Below are positions 1 through 11,600 of a stretch of 64,000 bases of DNA, piece by piece (the first letter of the stretch is position 1; every line of letters begins with the position of its first letter). A program made the position numbers and the translations under genes. Below the pieces are notes generated by a model that saw only the letters and a list, made by a program, of their open reading frames with translations, was not told the DNA's origin and did not search any database. The stretch comes from Desulfoluna limicola (GTDB lineage Bacteria > Desulfobacterota > Desulfobacteria > Desulfobacterales > Desulfolunaceae), in contig NZ_AP024488.1 of assembly GCF_021654575.1 (NCBI RefSeq), forward strand, positions 3,929,501 to 3,993,500, read 5' to 3'.

Positions 1-3000
1 AAAAATCAGCGGCAGCGGGGTGCTGGTTTCAAACGCGGCCATCCCTTCCCTTCCCGACCTCCTGAAAGACGCCGAAGGAAAACTCAACCTCGATGTCCGG
101 TTCACCAACCTTGCTGCAAGCGGTGGGGAGATCCTCTCCGGCATCATTGACGTGCCCCTGCCCGATGCCCTGGACATCCCCCTGCCCCTGGCCGACATCC
201 GCCTGAAGGCCCTCCACTTCTCACCGGAAGCGGCCCTGGCCGATGCCGAGATTCGGCTCAAAGGGTTCCCCGGCATCGACGCAGTCGCCATCGACACCTT
301 GTCCCTTAGCGAAAACGGGTTTTCAACCAGCGGCACCGTCCAGCCTCCGTCCCCCCTCTCCTGGACCCTCTTTGATGCACCCAACGATATTACGGCGACC
401 ATCCGGTCCTTTGATTTTGCCATCGACACCGGAGCCATGGATTTTTCTATTTCAGACCTGGATGCCGACCTCTCGTTAGGAACAAACTATGGGGGAGTCA
501 CCTACCCCCTCTCCTTTCAGGACGAGCTTTTCCGCTGGGGAGAAACGGCGTCACATGCCGTCTCGGGCCTTGCTGGGGAGCTGACCACCCAGGCGCAGTC
601 CACCATGGCAGGGCTATCTCCCGCTGCATCCAACCTTCAAAGCCAGGTGACCGGGGGATTTTCCAGCATCGCAAAACGGCTTGTGATCCCCGGCACCGAT
701 TTTGGCATCAAGAACCCCGGAGGGTCTCTGACGCTGGGGGACTCCCCTTCCATCACCCTGTCAGGCGTCATTGAGGTGCCAGGGTTTGACACGCCCTTTG
801 AGTTGCCCATTCCCGCGGATACCCCCCTTGTGATCAGCACCTCTGGTATCTCCACCCAGGCAGAGATCACCCTGGACCAGCTTCTGGACAAGATCGACCT
901 GGAAGGATTCCCTATAAATCCGAAGCACCTCGCCTTCAGCGTGGCTGCCAACGCCATTAATCTGGATCTTGAAGGCTCTCTCTCCCTTCCGGCATTCGGA
1001 GGGATAGCCCTCGACTTCGCCGCCGACTTCGATGGCTTTGGCCTGGATTCTCTCTCCGTTGATGCCGACAACATTGGCAAGAAAATTTCCCTTGAGGGCT
1101 TTGCCGACCTGAACCTCATTCGCATCGCCACCGGCTTCAATGAAGACAACTTCTTTGTGGATCTCGACTGCGACCTCACCCTCACCCACCCCATGCTCAA
1201 AGACTTCATGCCCCTTTCAGAGAGCGAAGCAAAAGAGATGATCGCCTCTGCGGGGGAGGAGGCCCGCGGCAAGGGGCAACAAGCCGTGGACGGTGCCAGG
1301 AGGAAAGGAGAAGAAGCCCTCAACCAGGGCCAGGAGGCCGTTGTGGGTGCCGGTCAACAGGCGGCCCAGGCTGCAGCCCCCATCGCTTTGCGGGGTCTTA
1401 AAATCTACCGGGACGCCCTCGATTTCGGTGAGGGGCTGGGAGGGTGGCACACCCTCACCCCGGCGGCCAGGGCCCGCATCGACGCCCTTGAGCTGGTACT
1501 CCAGAAATGGGGGATCGGAGCCGAAGGAGACCGCTTCTGGGTGGGATTCAAAGGCGCCATGAATGCCCAGGCCAGCGGCAGTGGTGCCGCGGCCGAAGCC
1601 ACGGCCCAGTTCTACAGTGACGGCTCCTTTCGATTGCTGGACATGAATTTTGCAGGAGAATTCGCCATCGGGCCCTTCAAGCTTCTCACCGATGCCCAAT
1701 ACACGAATGGCAAACTCAGCGGTTCGGGCATAATCGTCTCGGACGTCCCCATGCCTGACCTACCCGCCATTTTAAAAGACGACGCAGGATTTTTATCCGC
1801 CGCCGTCGACTTTGAAAACCTTGTGGTGGACACGGCGAACAACCTCATCACCGACGGCCTCATATCCCTTGATACTGCCTTTGATCTGTCTGCCGCTCTC
1901 TCCGAAGCCCAGAAGCTGGAGATGGCGGTGAGGCGCCTCGGCTTTTCACCGAGCGGTCTTGCCCTCTCCGGTGAGGTGACCCTGCCGCCCCTCTTCGGGG
2001 GCCTTGAGCTCCCCGTGCTCCAGGTGGACAACCTGAAAATCGGGTTGGATGGCTTCTCCGGTACCACCTTGTTGACCGCTGCCTGGGAAGCCCCCGCCCA
2101 AATCTCTATTTTGGAGAACCTGGGTGTTGAGATCCTCATGAGGGGGATCAGCCTCTCTGTGGACTGGTCCAAGCCCGGCCTCTCCAAGGTCTCCCTCGAA
2201 GACCTGGATGGATCGGTGGATTTAGGAGAGCTCTTTGCCACCCTTGAAGAGGCAGCCCAGCCTGTCCTGGCCTTTGCAGAAGGGGCCCTCACCTTCACCC
2301 TGCCCGAAGCCACCCTGCCCGGCATGCCCGACCTCGGGTTTTCAGACATCACCGGCCGCATTCGGTTCACACCCGGTGGCGTCTCCTTCTCCCTGGACTC
2401 CATCGCCCTTGCCATGAGTCTCCTGGAGGCAGATGTCACCATCTCCGGCACCGGCATCGCCGTGGGAAGCACCGGCCTCTCCGGAACATTTGCCCTGGAT
2501 GCCCCCATGGATCTCCCTGCTGCCGGTGGCTTTTCAGGGAGCATCAACAGCCTTGGGGTCACCCTTGCCCAGAACAGCATTCAGGCGGGTGATTTCTCCG
2601 TGGGGCTGACCCTTCCCCAGTTTTTCGACTTAAAGCTTGCCATGGCCGGGTCCATCTCCTCATCCGGCATCGACAACTTTCATATCGACACCGATGTCGC
2701 GATTCCCCCCATCGACCAATTCAAGGAGCTGGCCACCCTGACCATTCATGACCTTTCAGCCGGATACGACACACAGAGCGGTCTCTCCCTTGCCCTCTAC
2801 CCGGAGGCCACCTTCAACCACGCCATGCTCAAGAGCCTGGACAAGGTGGTCCTTGATGCCGTCACCTTCACCAAAGATGCCGTGGATTTCGATGGCATCA
2901 CCATAAACCAGCAGCTTCAGAACGCCAGTTTCCCCTTAGGCCCTGTGGATATTCAGATCACAGACCTGGGCCTTACCATCTCACCGGACTCCATCTCCAC

Positions 3001-6000
3001 CACCATCACCGGCGGGGTGGAGGTGGGGCCCCTTGCCGAGGGCGCGGTCACCGTCACCGCCTCCCCCACCTCCTTTTCCATCAGCGAGATCGCCATCAAA
3101 TACAGTGAAGCGGGGGTCACCATCGGCGGGGCCATGAGCTGGGATGGAGAGACGAATAAATTCGCAGCGGAGGCAGAGCTCGCCGTGGCCGGGGTCATCA
3201 AGGGAGATGCCGCCATTGAATTGGGGCGGGAGACCTCGGTCTCACCATCCTACACCTGGTGGCGTGTGGGGCTGTCGGCCTCCCTCGGGGCCCCCATCAA
3301 CCTCTCCCCCATCCCCTTGAACATTTATGCGTTTAAAGGGGGCATCGCCTACCACATGGTCGCCTCTGCAAACGGCAGCGGGGTCACCTTCACCCCCAAC
3401 AGAAGCAAACTGTTCGCGTTTCAGGCCGGGGTCACCCTGGGCACATCTGTGGATGCTGGATTCACTTGGCACGGGGACCTCATGCTCACCGTCCAGAAGA
3501 ACTCCCCCATTCTCTTTACCGGTGACACCTACTTTCTGAAGGACAACTTAGGGACTGTGCCGGAACGATACATGGGCGCCAGCATCACCATCGGCGTCTC
3601 CGAGCCCTATTTTAATCTGAAAGGAAGCGTGAACTTCCTCATCAATGAGGCCAACTTCGACATATTTGAAGCCACGGTCAGTGAAGACAACTGCAGCATC
3701 CAGTTCGGCCCCTCGGCCCGGGACTGGCATATCTACCTGGGAACAAAGGAAGGCCCCATGAAGGTGTCGGCCATCGGTGGGTTTTTCACCGGCACCGGCT
3801 ACCTCATGATGGACCGTGACGGCCTCAAGTTCGGATTCAGCCAGGAGTTCGACCTTTCAGCCAACGCCGGCTGTTTCTATGGCCGTCTCTACGGCGGCGT
3901 GGCCCTCGATTTTGAAGCCAGCATCCGCCCCTTCTATGTGGACGCCGAAGGCCGGGTCTGGATCGGCATCGAAGCAGGCGTCAAAGCCTTTGGAGAGCGA
4001 TACTCCATCATCGAGGCCTACGCCTCCCTGGGCATGAAATTCCACACCCCCAACCCCACCTACCTGCGCATCAAGGCCAAATTCAGGTACTCCTTCTGCG
4101 CGGGGCTGGTCTCGGGCACCTACCGCACCACCTTCTGGATACCGGAAAAGCCCAAAGGAGACGATGTCGACGACCCCACCCGCATGCCCCTGGTGGGCTA
4201 CCTCCTCCCCTCGGACGGAGGCACGGAGATCCCCCGGTCCATGCCCTTTGAGATGAGCACCACCTTGCCCCCGGATGAGATCTTCACCCTTGATAACGGC
4301 AAAAAATACATGATCCGCATCCTCGATGTGAAGAACCACCCGGAGTACCGCTCCGGCGCGGTCACCGGTTTTGCCGATTACATCGACATGGAAAATGGGG
4401 ATGACGGGGTCAACGGCATTGCCGTGAGGAACCGAAGCATGAACCGGGACCTTGCCCGCCAGATCGGCGGTGTGGATGACCGGGACACCATCAAGGTGCG
4501 AAGCTTTGATGAGCTTGGCCGCAATACGCCCTACACCCTCTATGCACGGGCCCATTTGCTTGAAGTGAAAAAGTGGATCAGTTCCCGTTCGGATTGGCAG
4601 GGCAAAGCACCGTCTGATGCTTTTGCGGGTGTGGCCTATGACGAAGGGGTCCAGAAGGCCAACTTCACCACCGCCGACACGGATAACCTCACCGGAGCCC
4701 GGGAAATCATCGAGAAGGTCTACCCCTCACGCGCCGATGAGGTGGTCTTCCCCGACACCGAGGTCCGCATCTACTACCGGGTCCCGGCCCTGGGCCAGGG
4801 GTTTTCCACCGAAAACCGCCACTATGTTTACGACTCCGCGGGAAACACCGTGATAGACGCCCATGAGTGGCAGCAGGGCCTGGTCACCGAAGACAGCGTC
4901 TCAGCCACCCAGCAGTGGGTTAAGTTCGCAAAGCCAGGACGCCCCCTCACCGGAAACATCTTCTACAAGGATGAAATGACAGGGGAGGTCCGGCCCGCCA
5001 TCATGGATCAGGGCCATGAATTCCAACCCTTCACCATGGGAGAGTGCTGGACACAGGACTGCTCGGACCAGAACGTCTACTCCACCATGACGGCGGCACA
5101 GGGGCCGACCACCGCCACCAACTATTACAGCCAGTCCTACTCGCCCTCAAGCCCATCGTCCGGATCAAGTGCCCAACCATCCGGCGGCATAACCCAGGCC
5201 AATGTCCCCACGGGCATGGCCAACCAAAACGTCAGCGCCAACACCACGCAAAGCTATCGGTACACGCGCTTCTTCGACAAGAACTACTCCGTCGAAATTT
5301 TTAATTCCGACGACAAACGGATCTACCGAAGTCCCTTTGAGGTGAGCAGCTCGGCCATCTCCAATCAGGCGGTGATCAATGGATCCAAGGCATCCCAGGG
5401 CATCACCGAAGACGATTTCTACGATTGGGGCCCCGAAACTGGAGATATCAACCCCTTGCATGTCTCCATGCATGTCTCGGGGAATCGGTTCTCACAAGGG
5501 GAAACCCAGGTCATTCAGTGGGAAGAGGCCCACGACGCGATTCAAAATGCCATTGAATGGCGACAAATCGGCGATCAATACACCTCCTGCACCGACTACC
5601 AAGGCGTTTCGTTTGACGGAATCATGGAAGCGTGCCCGGAGGCCCGCAGGGATTATGAGATGTGGCTGATGGAGCACCCTCGCCCCAAACCCACCGCTTC
5701 TTACGGGGCTACGGGAGACCTGGTCTTTACATTTGAAACGGTGTCCCCCCTCAACTGGGATGGCATCGGCCTCTCCTTTGATATCATGAAAAGGTACAAC
5801 GACCGGCCCGACACCCTCTCCATCACCCTCGGCAGAAGAGATTACGAGGTAATCAGCGCCCCCACGGCAACCAAGCACCTGATTATCATTCCGTCGGAAA
5901 AAATCATCTACCCGGGCTCCTCCTCTCTTAACTATTCCTTCCAGGAAATATATACCTACGATCAGGTGAAGGTTAAAATGCAAGCCGTAGCAACCCAGAC

Positions 6001-6217
6001 AGGGGCAAACGGTACCTTCAATACCGGTACCGTCGGAACATCCATTTTTAATTGGACATTAAAATACAAATCCGATGTCATCGATTACGAACCCGAAGAG
6101 TGCAACGCAAACTTTAATACCGGAGACTTCCATTGCAACGATCCGGTCACCACCTTTTCAGACCCCTACTTTGCCATCTACCACTACGACTACGCCAACG
6201 GAGTCATTGCCCAATGA
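1..6217 (+). CDS. Giant repeat-containing protein, 5' end outside the window
   Basis: The frame is open from the first bases of the window (reading KISGSG before the GTG at 20), so the gene begins to the left and at least 2,071 residues are present. I do not recognise the family. The N-terminal two thirds are rich in Gly, Leu, Asp, Ser and short beta-type stretches, and contain long-period repeats: the segment at the window edge (SGSGVLVSN, LPDLLKDAEG) returns 570 codons later as SGSGIIVSD, LPAILKDDAG. A short Ala/Gln/Glu helical stretch lies near residues 405-450. The last third is different: a Tyr/Trp/Gly-rich part, then a Ser/Pro/Gly linker near residue 1710, then a tail with several cysteines. 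The stop overlaps the next start by 4 bases, so it is translationally coupled to the exported FN3 protein. An extracellular or outer-surface role is an inference from composition and neighbour only. Confidence 0.8.
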   Translation, partial: KISGSGVLVSNAAIPSLPDLLKDAEGKLNLDVRFTNLAASGGEILSGIIDVPLPDALDIPLPLADIRLKALHFSPEAALADAEIRLKGFPGIDAVAIDTLSLSENGFSTSGTVQPPSPLSWTLFDAPNDITATIRSFDFAIDTGAMDFSISDLDADLSLGTNYGGVTYPLSFQDELFRWGETASHAVSGLAGELTTQAQSTMAGLSPAASNLQSQVTGGFSSIAKRLVIPGTDFGIKNPGGSLTLGDSPSITLSGVIEVPGFDTPFELPIPADTPLVISTSGISTQAEITLDQLLDKIDLEGFPINPKHLAFSVAANAINLDLEGSLSLPAFGGIALDFAADFDGFGLDSLSVDADNIGKKISLEGFADLNLIRIATGFNEDNFFVDLDCDLTLTHPMLKDFMPLSESEAKEMIASAGEEARGKGQQAVDGARRKGEEALNQGQEAVVGAGQQAAQAAAPIALRGLKIYRDALDFGEGLGGWHTLTPAARARIDALELVLQKWGIGAEGDRFWVGFKGAMNAQASGSGAAAEATAQFYSDGSFRLLDMNFAGEFAIGPFKLLTDAQYTNGKLSGSGIIVSDVPMPDLPAILKDDAGFLSAAVDFENLVVDTANNLITDGLISLDTAFDLSAALSEAQKLEMAVRRLGFSPSGLALSGEVTLPPLFGGLELPVLQVDNLKIGLDGFSGTTLLTAAWEAPAQISILENLGVEILMRGISLSVDWSKPGLSKVSLEDLDGSVDLGELFATLEEAAQPVLAFAEGALTFTLPEATLPGMPDLGFSDITGRIRFTPGGVSFSLDSIALAMSLLEADVTISGTGIAVGSTGLSGTFALDAPMDLPAAGGFSGSINSLGVTLAQNSIQAGDFSVGLTLPQFFDLKLAMAGSISSSGIDNFHIDTDVAIPPIDQFKELATLTIHDLSAGYDTQSGLSLALYPEATFNHAMLKSLDKVVLDAVTFTKDAVDFDGITINQQLQNASFPLGPVDIQITDLGLTISPDSISTTITGGVEVGPLAEGAVTVTASPTSFSISEIAIKYSEAGVTIGGAMSWDGETNKFAAEAELAVAGVIKGDAAIELGRETSVSPSYTWWRVGLSASLGAPINLSPIPLNIYAFKGGIAYHMVASANGSGVTFTPNRSKLFAFQAGVTLGTSVDAGFTWHGDLMLTVQKNSPILFTGDTYFLKDNLGTVPERYMGASITIGVSEPYFNLKGSVNFLINEANFDIFEATVSEDNCSIQFGPSARDWHIYLGTKEGPMKVSAIGGFFTGTGYLMMDRDGLKFGFSQEFDLSANAGCFYGRLYGGVALDFEASIRPFYVDAEGRVWIGIEAGVKAFGERYSIIEAYASLGMKFHTPNPTYLRIKAKFRYSFCAGLVSGTYRTTFWIPEKPKGDDVDDPTRMPLVGYLLPSDGGTEIPRSMPFEMSTTLPPDEIFTLDNGKKYMIRILDVKNHPEYRSGAVTGFADYIDMENGDDGVNGIAVRNRSMNRDLARQIGGVDDRDTIKVRSFDELGRNTPYTLYARAHLLEVKKWISSRSDWQGKAPSDAFAGVAYDEGVQKANFTTADTDNLTGAREIIEKVYPSRADEVVFPDTEVRIYYRVPALGQGFSTENRHYVYDSAGNTVIDAHEWQQGLVTEDSVSATQQWVKFAKPGRPLTGNIFYKDEMTGEVRPAIMDQGHEFQPFTMGECWTQDCSDQNVYSTMTAAQGPTTATNYYSQSYSPSSPSSGSSAQPSGGITQANVPTGMANQNVSANTTQSYRYTRFFDKNYSVEIFNSDDKRIYRSPFEVSSSAISNQAVINGSKASQGITEDDFYDWGPETGDINPLHVSMHVSGNRFSQGETQVIQWEEAHDAIQNAIEWRQIGDQYTSCTDYQGVSFDGIMEACPEARRDYEMWLMEHPRPKPTASYGATGDLVFTFETVSPLNWDGIGLSFDIMKRYNDRPDTLSITLGRRDYEVISAPTATKHLIIIPSEKIIYPGSSSLNYSFQEIYTYDQVKVKMQAVATQTGANGTFNTGTVGTSIFNWTLKYKSDVIDYEPEECNANFNTGDFHCNDPVTTFSDPYFAIYHYDYANGVIAQ

Positions 6218-8250
6218 TACACGTGACAAACCATAGAACCAAACGACCCCTTGCTTTTCTCCTGCTTTTGGGCTTTCTCTTTTTTGCCTGCCAGGCCATG
6301 GCCGCAACACCACCTGAAGAGTCCCTGGTACTGATCACCAAGGTCACAAACGAAGGGGTGCGCTTAAAGTGGGTACCCACGGACAAAGGCACGGGCTACA
6401 CCTACACCCTCACCCGCATGGAACCGGGGCTCCTCGATGCCAACGGGACACAGGTACCCGCAACCTTGTTGGGGTCATTCCGCATGAAAACCCAGGCAGA
6501 GCTTCAAGCCACTCTGCCCGAAGAGACCATGAAAGAGCTCACCCCCCTTCTCTTCCCCCAGTCCCTCTATAAGACCGATTTCGAGAAGCTTCGGATTCTT
6601 GCCGAAGAGGAGAACCGCAAAGGGATGCTCTTTTTCCTGGCCGACACCCGCAAGGACCTCATGGAGATCCTGGGGATCACCTACACGGACCTTGAGACCG
6701 TCTCACCCAAGAGCTACCTCTACACCGTGGAGGCCAAACAGAACGGGGCCGTCATCGCCTCGGCAAGCCAGCTTGTGAAAACAGGCCGCCTCACCCCCAT
6801 GAACACCCCCCAGGCAACGGCGGTCCGCTACGGCTGGGGCGCGGCCCTCAAGTGGACGAACTTTCATGCCTACGCGGCCTTTCACATCTACCGATCCTCG
6901 AAGGAGAACGGCCCCTTTGACCGCATCACGAAAACCCCCATCGGGGTGAACTATCAGGTGAATGAAGCCAGGCAGGTGGTGACGCCCCCCTGGTTCCACT
7001 CGGACCCTGACCTCGACCCGGCCAAGATCTACTACTACCGGGTCACCGGCATCGATTCCTTCGGGGACGAGTCCCCCCAGTCCCCGTCTGCCTTTGCCAT
7101 CACCGATGCCGCAAGGCGACCTGCCCCCCTGGGTGCTGTGTCCACCACCCCCGGTGACCGCGAGGTGACCCTTGCCTGGACGCCCAAAGAGGAGGGGCTC
7201 ACCTACAACCTCTTCCGGGGCTACCGATCCAACGGCACCTTCCGGAAACTGAACAACGCCCCCTTAACGGAAACCACCTACACCGACACCGGCCTTGTCT
7301 ACGGTCAGGACTACTTCTACTCGGTAACCGGTGTGCGGAAAGAGGGCACCGAGAGCCTCATGTCGCCCCCGGCCCATGTTCCCTGCAGGGACCTTGTGCC
7401 CCCGCCCGTCCCCACCGGTATCCGGGCCGTCTCCAAGGCAGGCGAGGTGATCCTCGAGTGGAATGCCGTTGCAGACGACGCCCTTGCAGGCTACAGCGTC
7501 TACAGGGCCTACGCCGCTGACGAACCGGACTGGACGCGCCTTACGAGCGAGCCTCAGGCCCCGCTGATCTTTGTGGACACCCTCTCCAAGGCCATGGACA
7601 AGCAATCCTTTTTTTACAAGGTCTGCGCGGCCGACATGAACGGCAACATCAGCGAGTGGTCCGACATCCTGGAGATCAAACTCCCCGACGTCACAGCGCC
7701 GCTGGCCCCCGTCTGGTCCGACTGGACCCAGGAAAAAGACGCTGTGACCCTCACCTGGCTCCCCTCCAAAGCCCCCGATGTCGAGGGCTACCTGCTTTAC
7801 CAGGGCAAGGGAAACCGAAAAAAACAGATCACTCCAAAGGCGATTGCAGGCACCCGATTCACCCATGAGGGTCTCACCGAAGGGGCCACCCTCACCTACC
7901 ACCTGGTGGCCGTGGACACAGCTGGAAACCACTCCCCCGAGTCCAGCCCCCTGACGGCCCATCTCCTGGACACCACACCGCCCGTCATCGAAGCCCTCAC
8001 CCTCACCCTCAAAGAGGGCCGCGTCGTCATCCAGGCGACCCTTGCCGGGGACGATTTCAAAGGCATGAGCATTCAGCGAAAGCGGGCCGACCAAAAAGAG
8101 TACAGAACCATTCGATCCATGGCACCTAACACCACGTGGACAGATAAGCGGGTCAATCCCGACAGCAGTTACAGCTATCGAATCATCGCCTACGACCGTG
8201 CGGGCAATGCCGCGACAAGTGAATCGCAACATATCGCAACAACACCTTAG
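6214..8250 (+). CDS. Exported multi-domain fibronectin type III protein
   Basis: 678 residues from the ATG at 6214, which overlaps the previous stop as ATGA; this start places a hydrophobic signal peptide at the very N terminus (Arg/Lys, then LLLLGFLFF, cleavage likely after AMA). The mature part has at least four or five FN3-like modules, each with the pattern of a conserved Trp or Leu in strand B and YxVxxxDxxGNxS-type endings, at about residues 200-300, 305-395, 400-500, 505-600 and 600-675. FN3 modules are usually spacers or binding modules in secreted bacterial proteins; no catalytic domain is visible. Coupling to the giant upstream protein suggests both are made together and may assemble outside the cell. 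A repeat unit begins 15 bases after the stop. Confidence 0.85.
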   Translation: MIHVTNHRTKRPLAFLLLLGFLFFACQAMAATPPEESLVLITKVTNEGVRLKWVPTDKGTGYTYTLTRMEPGLLDANGTQVPATLLGSFRMKTQAELQATLPEETMKELTPLLFPQSLYKTDFEKLRILAEEENRKGMLFFLADTRKDLMEILGITYTDLETVSPKSYLYTVEAKQNGAVIASASQLVKTGRLTPMNTPQATAVRYGWGAALKWTNFHAYAAFHIYRSSKENGPFDRITKTPIGVNYQVNEARQVVTPPWFHSDPDLDPAKIYYYRVTGIDSFGDESPQSPSAFAITDAARRPAPLGAVSTTPGDREVTLAWTPKEEGLTYNLFRGYRSNGTFRKLNNAPLTETTYTDTGLVYGQDYFYSVTGVRKEGTESLMSPPAHVPCRDLVPPPVPTGIRAVSKAGEVILEWNAVADDALAGYSVYRAYAADEPDWTRLTSEPQAPLIFVDTLSKAMDKQSFFYKVCAADMNGNISEWSDILEIKLPDVTAPLAPVWSDWTQEKDAVTLTWLPSKAPDVEGYLLYQGKGNRKKQITPKAIAGTRFTHEGLTEGATLTYHLVAVDTAGNHSPESSPLTAHLLDTTPPVIEALTLTLKEGRVVIQATLAGDDFKGMSIQRKRADQKEYRTIRSMAPNTTWTDKRVNPDSSYSYRIIAYDRAGNAATSESQHIATTP

Positions 8251-8650
8251 GGAAGAAAAACCAAGCCTCCGGCGGCCCTGCCGGGGGCCAAACTTTTGAA
8301 AAGTTTGACAAACAGGTCTTGGGCGCAGTTCCGATTGATTCGCCGATATTGGCAAGCCATATAGTTTGGGCTTAATAGCCCGGAACGCTTTTGCGGAGCT
8401 TTTTTTAAAACGCCTCCCGGAGGCAGGCTGAGTCTTTACAAAAAACGCAGCAAAACGTCCCGGCTGCAGGACCACCTGAGGCAAGATCAAGTAAAATCGT
8501 TGCACTGTCAGCAATGAAAACCGTTTTGAGCAGAGGCGACAACGTCACTGAAAGAAACTCAAAAAAATTCATTGAACTATACCCCACCCTGTGACTATGT
8601 ATCAAATTTCATAGTAGTAATGTATTTTATGTCATTCACCGGGGGGGACA
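8251..8650. other. Intergenic region between FN3 gene and regulator
   Basis: About 400 bases. It holds the unit B repeat at 8265-8320 and the joined-end remnant at 8412-8424. The last 90 bases are A/T-rich and probably carry the promoter of the regulator at 8651, but I cannot pick out a convincing -35/-10 pair. No further gene seen. Confidence 0.6.
8265..8320 (+). repeat. Intergenic repeat, single unit B
   Basis: Starts with GCCTCCGGCGGC, then CCTGCCGGGGG, then the palindrome CAAACTTTTGAAAAGTTTG, ending ACAAACAGGTCTT. The same string with substitutions recurs at 20837, 22930, 61496 and 62606, and inverted near 29283-29345. Here no unit A follows it. About 90 bases on, GCCTCCCGGAGGC (8412-8424) looks like two element ends joined back to back, possibly a remnant. 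Confidence 0.85.
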
Positions 8651-11600
8651 GTGACATACGAGCAAATGGAACACGCGAACGGCTATCTGCCACCGGCGGT
8701 CGGGAGAAAGTCCCATCTCGTGCGAAATCGATTGATGGGAACACTGATAAGAGCACAAAACTCAGGGCATCGCCTTTTTCTCATTGAAGGGCAGGCTGGC
8801 CAGGGCAAGTCCACCCTGGCGGCTCAGTTTATATCCGAACGGGCACCCCAATATCTCTGGTACCCCATTGTCGAGCACAATCGGGACCCAGCCTGGTTTA
8901 TTCAAAGCCTTATCCAACAGCTGAAGCAAAGCATCAACGGGTTTTCTGCGCCCTTTCTTGAGGAGATGGTGGCCAAGGGAGAAATCGTCTCCCTGGACTG
9001 CCACGCCTACGGAGAACGCCTTGCCCAGGCGATGAAAGGGCATCCTCCTGTCGCCCTTGTCTTTGACGACCTCCATCACCTTGAGATGGCCAGTCCTTCG
9101 GTTGCTTTCCTGAAAGGTTTTTTCGGCCAACGGGTCCCCCAACGGACCCTCATCCTTCTCTCGCGGTACCCCCTTACCGACCTTTTGTTTGACGGTCGTC
9201 AGCCGGTGGGCTCCACGCGCATGTCCGGGGACACCCTTGCCATGACCCGTGGTGAAATCGCAGACTGCCTCACCACCCTGTTTCAGCTCACCCCCACCCG
9301 AAGTATGGTGGCCCACCTTCACACCCTGACCCAAGGCTGGGTCATGGGGGTGCTGGCCCAGGCCCAGTCACTCCACAACGCGGGGGACTCTGCAACCCTG
9401 CGAAAAAAACCGGGCGCTGAAATCAAAGCCTTCCTCGATCAGGAACTCATCGAGAGTTTCCCCCAGGAGCTCCTGCCACTGCTCACGGACCTCTCCTGGT
9501 GTGATACCATCCCCATGGAGCTGGCTCGGGTCCTCTCCGGGCGCAACGATATATGCACGCTTTTTACTCATCTGGTGCGCCACAATTTCTTCACGCGATT
9601 CACAGGCGACAAAGGGCAAAAAGCGGTGCTGCACCACCACCTTCAACACTGCCTTCGCGAACGAAGCAAGGCTCTAAAGTCGGAAGGTGAATTGCAAGAC
9701 CTCTTCACAACCATGGCCCAGTGGTACGAAACCCATGGAAAACCCGAGGATGCAGCTCGCTTTTACCTCAATGCCGGTAACCACGACGAGGTGGAACGCC
9801 TCATCCGCGAACGGGGCCTGGCCCTTTGCAGTGCAGGACGACTCGAAACCCTGAGGCGAAGCATCGGCCGAATGCCCGAAGAAGCCATCAAAGAGAGGGG
9901 CTGGCTGGCCTGCAACTACGGCATCTCACTCATGGAAGTCAATCCCCCCGGCGCCTTTGAATACCTGAAGGCTGCCGAGGCCTGCTTCCTTGAAAAAGAA
10001 GATGCGCTGGGTCTTCTCATCGCCCGGGTTCAGCAGATTTACTACCACAGCTGGGTGGATGCCCTCTTCAATGAAGGCAAGCCTCTCCTGGAGCCTGTTC
10101 ACAGCGCCTTACGGGAACTGGAACATGGACTCGAAGACCAGATCCGCCTCAAGGCCCTCTACTGCCTGGCCTGCGGCTACACCTTCTTTGAGGGGAACCT
10201 CACCCTGGCATCCCTCTGTTCTGAGCAGGCCCTGGCGTTGGCTCTGAAAAAGGGGTATGACAACGCCGCATGTGAAATCCGCATCATCCGTGTGTATATC
10301 CACTGCATCAAAGGGGACTGGCGGCGATTCAACCTTGAGATAGAGTCCCTGGTTCCTTTGCTCTCATCGCCTCGAGTCAGTTCTTACAACCGCTTCATCG
10401 GATGGCTGACCCTGTTAAAAACCCTCCTGATAGAAGGCGATACAGACAACTACCGGTACTACCGGGAACTCACCCCCCACATCATTCAAAATGACATGAT
10501 CTATAAAGAAGTGGCTGCCCCCTTTTTTCATATCTGGGACATGGATGCAGCCCTCTCCGAGGGCAATGCAGATCTGGCAGAGCGCATCGCCTCTGAAGCC
10601 CACACCCAAGTCCATGCCGTGGGAAACCCCCACATGCAAAGCCAGCTTCTTCATTACCAAGCCTTTACACTGGCCATGCAACATGAGCCTCACCAGGTCC
10701 CTGCCATCTGTCAGGAAGCCTTGCGCCAGCGATCAGAGTCAGGGTCCCCCTTCTTCACAGCCCTTACCATGCTCGTCACCGGAGCAGCCCTTACCCACTC
10801 GGGCAACCTCGGCAAAGCGGAACCCCTTCTCCTTGAAGCTCTCCGCCTCTTCGAATCCATGAACGAGCCTTATGAACAGGCCGCTGTTCTGGCACACCTC
10901 TGCCACCTTTACGGAACCTCCGCACGCCACAGCCTGGCAACGTCTTACACGGCAAGGTGGCTGGGGCTCATGAAGCACAAACGATACCGTCACCATTTTT
11001 CCTGGCCTTCAGCCATGCTCGCTGCCATCCTCGACCGGGCCGTGGCCCAAGGCATCGAAGTGGAAACAGCCAAAGACATCGCCAGAACGAAACTTCAGCG
11101 TGGGTACACAGCCAAGGGAACCCCCGTTCTGCTGCTTTCCATTTCATCCTTCGGCTGCTTTTCCATCGCCATGGACAATCGGGTCGTCATCTCCCAAAAG
11201 GATCTCACAGCCTCCCAGCAACGGCTCCTGGCCCTTCTCCTCTCACGCCATGACGGCACCCTATCGGTGGACGAGATTCAAACACTTTTCTGGCCGGAGG
11301 CCTCTCCCCAAAAAGGGCGGGCGAGCCTCGACACCATGGTCTCCCGCCTGAAAAAGACCCTTAAAAAAGCCGTGGCCCCGAACAGCCCCTCTGATTTTCT
11401 ATCCGTTAAAAAAGAAAAACTGATCCTTTCCAACGTCATTGTGGATGCCTGGCAATTCACAGACCTTGCAGAGGAGGGCCTTCAACTCTTTCGCGCCAAG
11501 GCCTTCTGGCAGGCGACCAACCGGTTTCGCACCGCCTTTTCCCTCGTCAGAGGGCCCTACCTTGCCGGCTTCGCCGATGACGGCACCAGCCACGAGCAAC

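Noticed and set aside
7264..8514. Long minus-strand frame (416 codons) over the FN3 gene.
   Set aside because: It is antisense to a clear signal-bearing multi-FN3 gene, has no recognisable family, and fits the expected shadow frame of a GC-rich gene.
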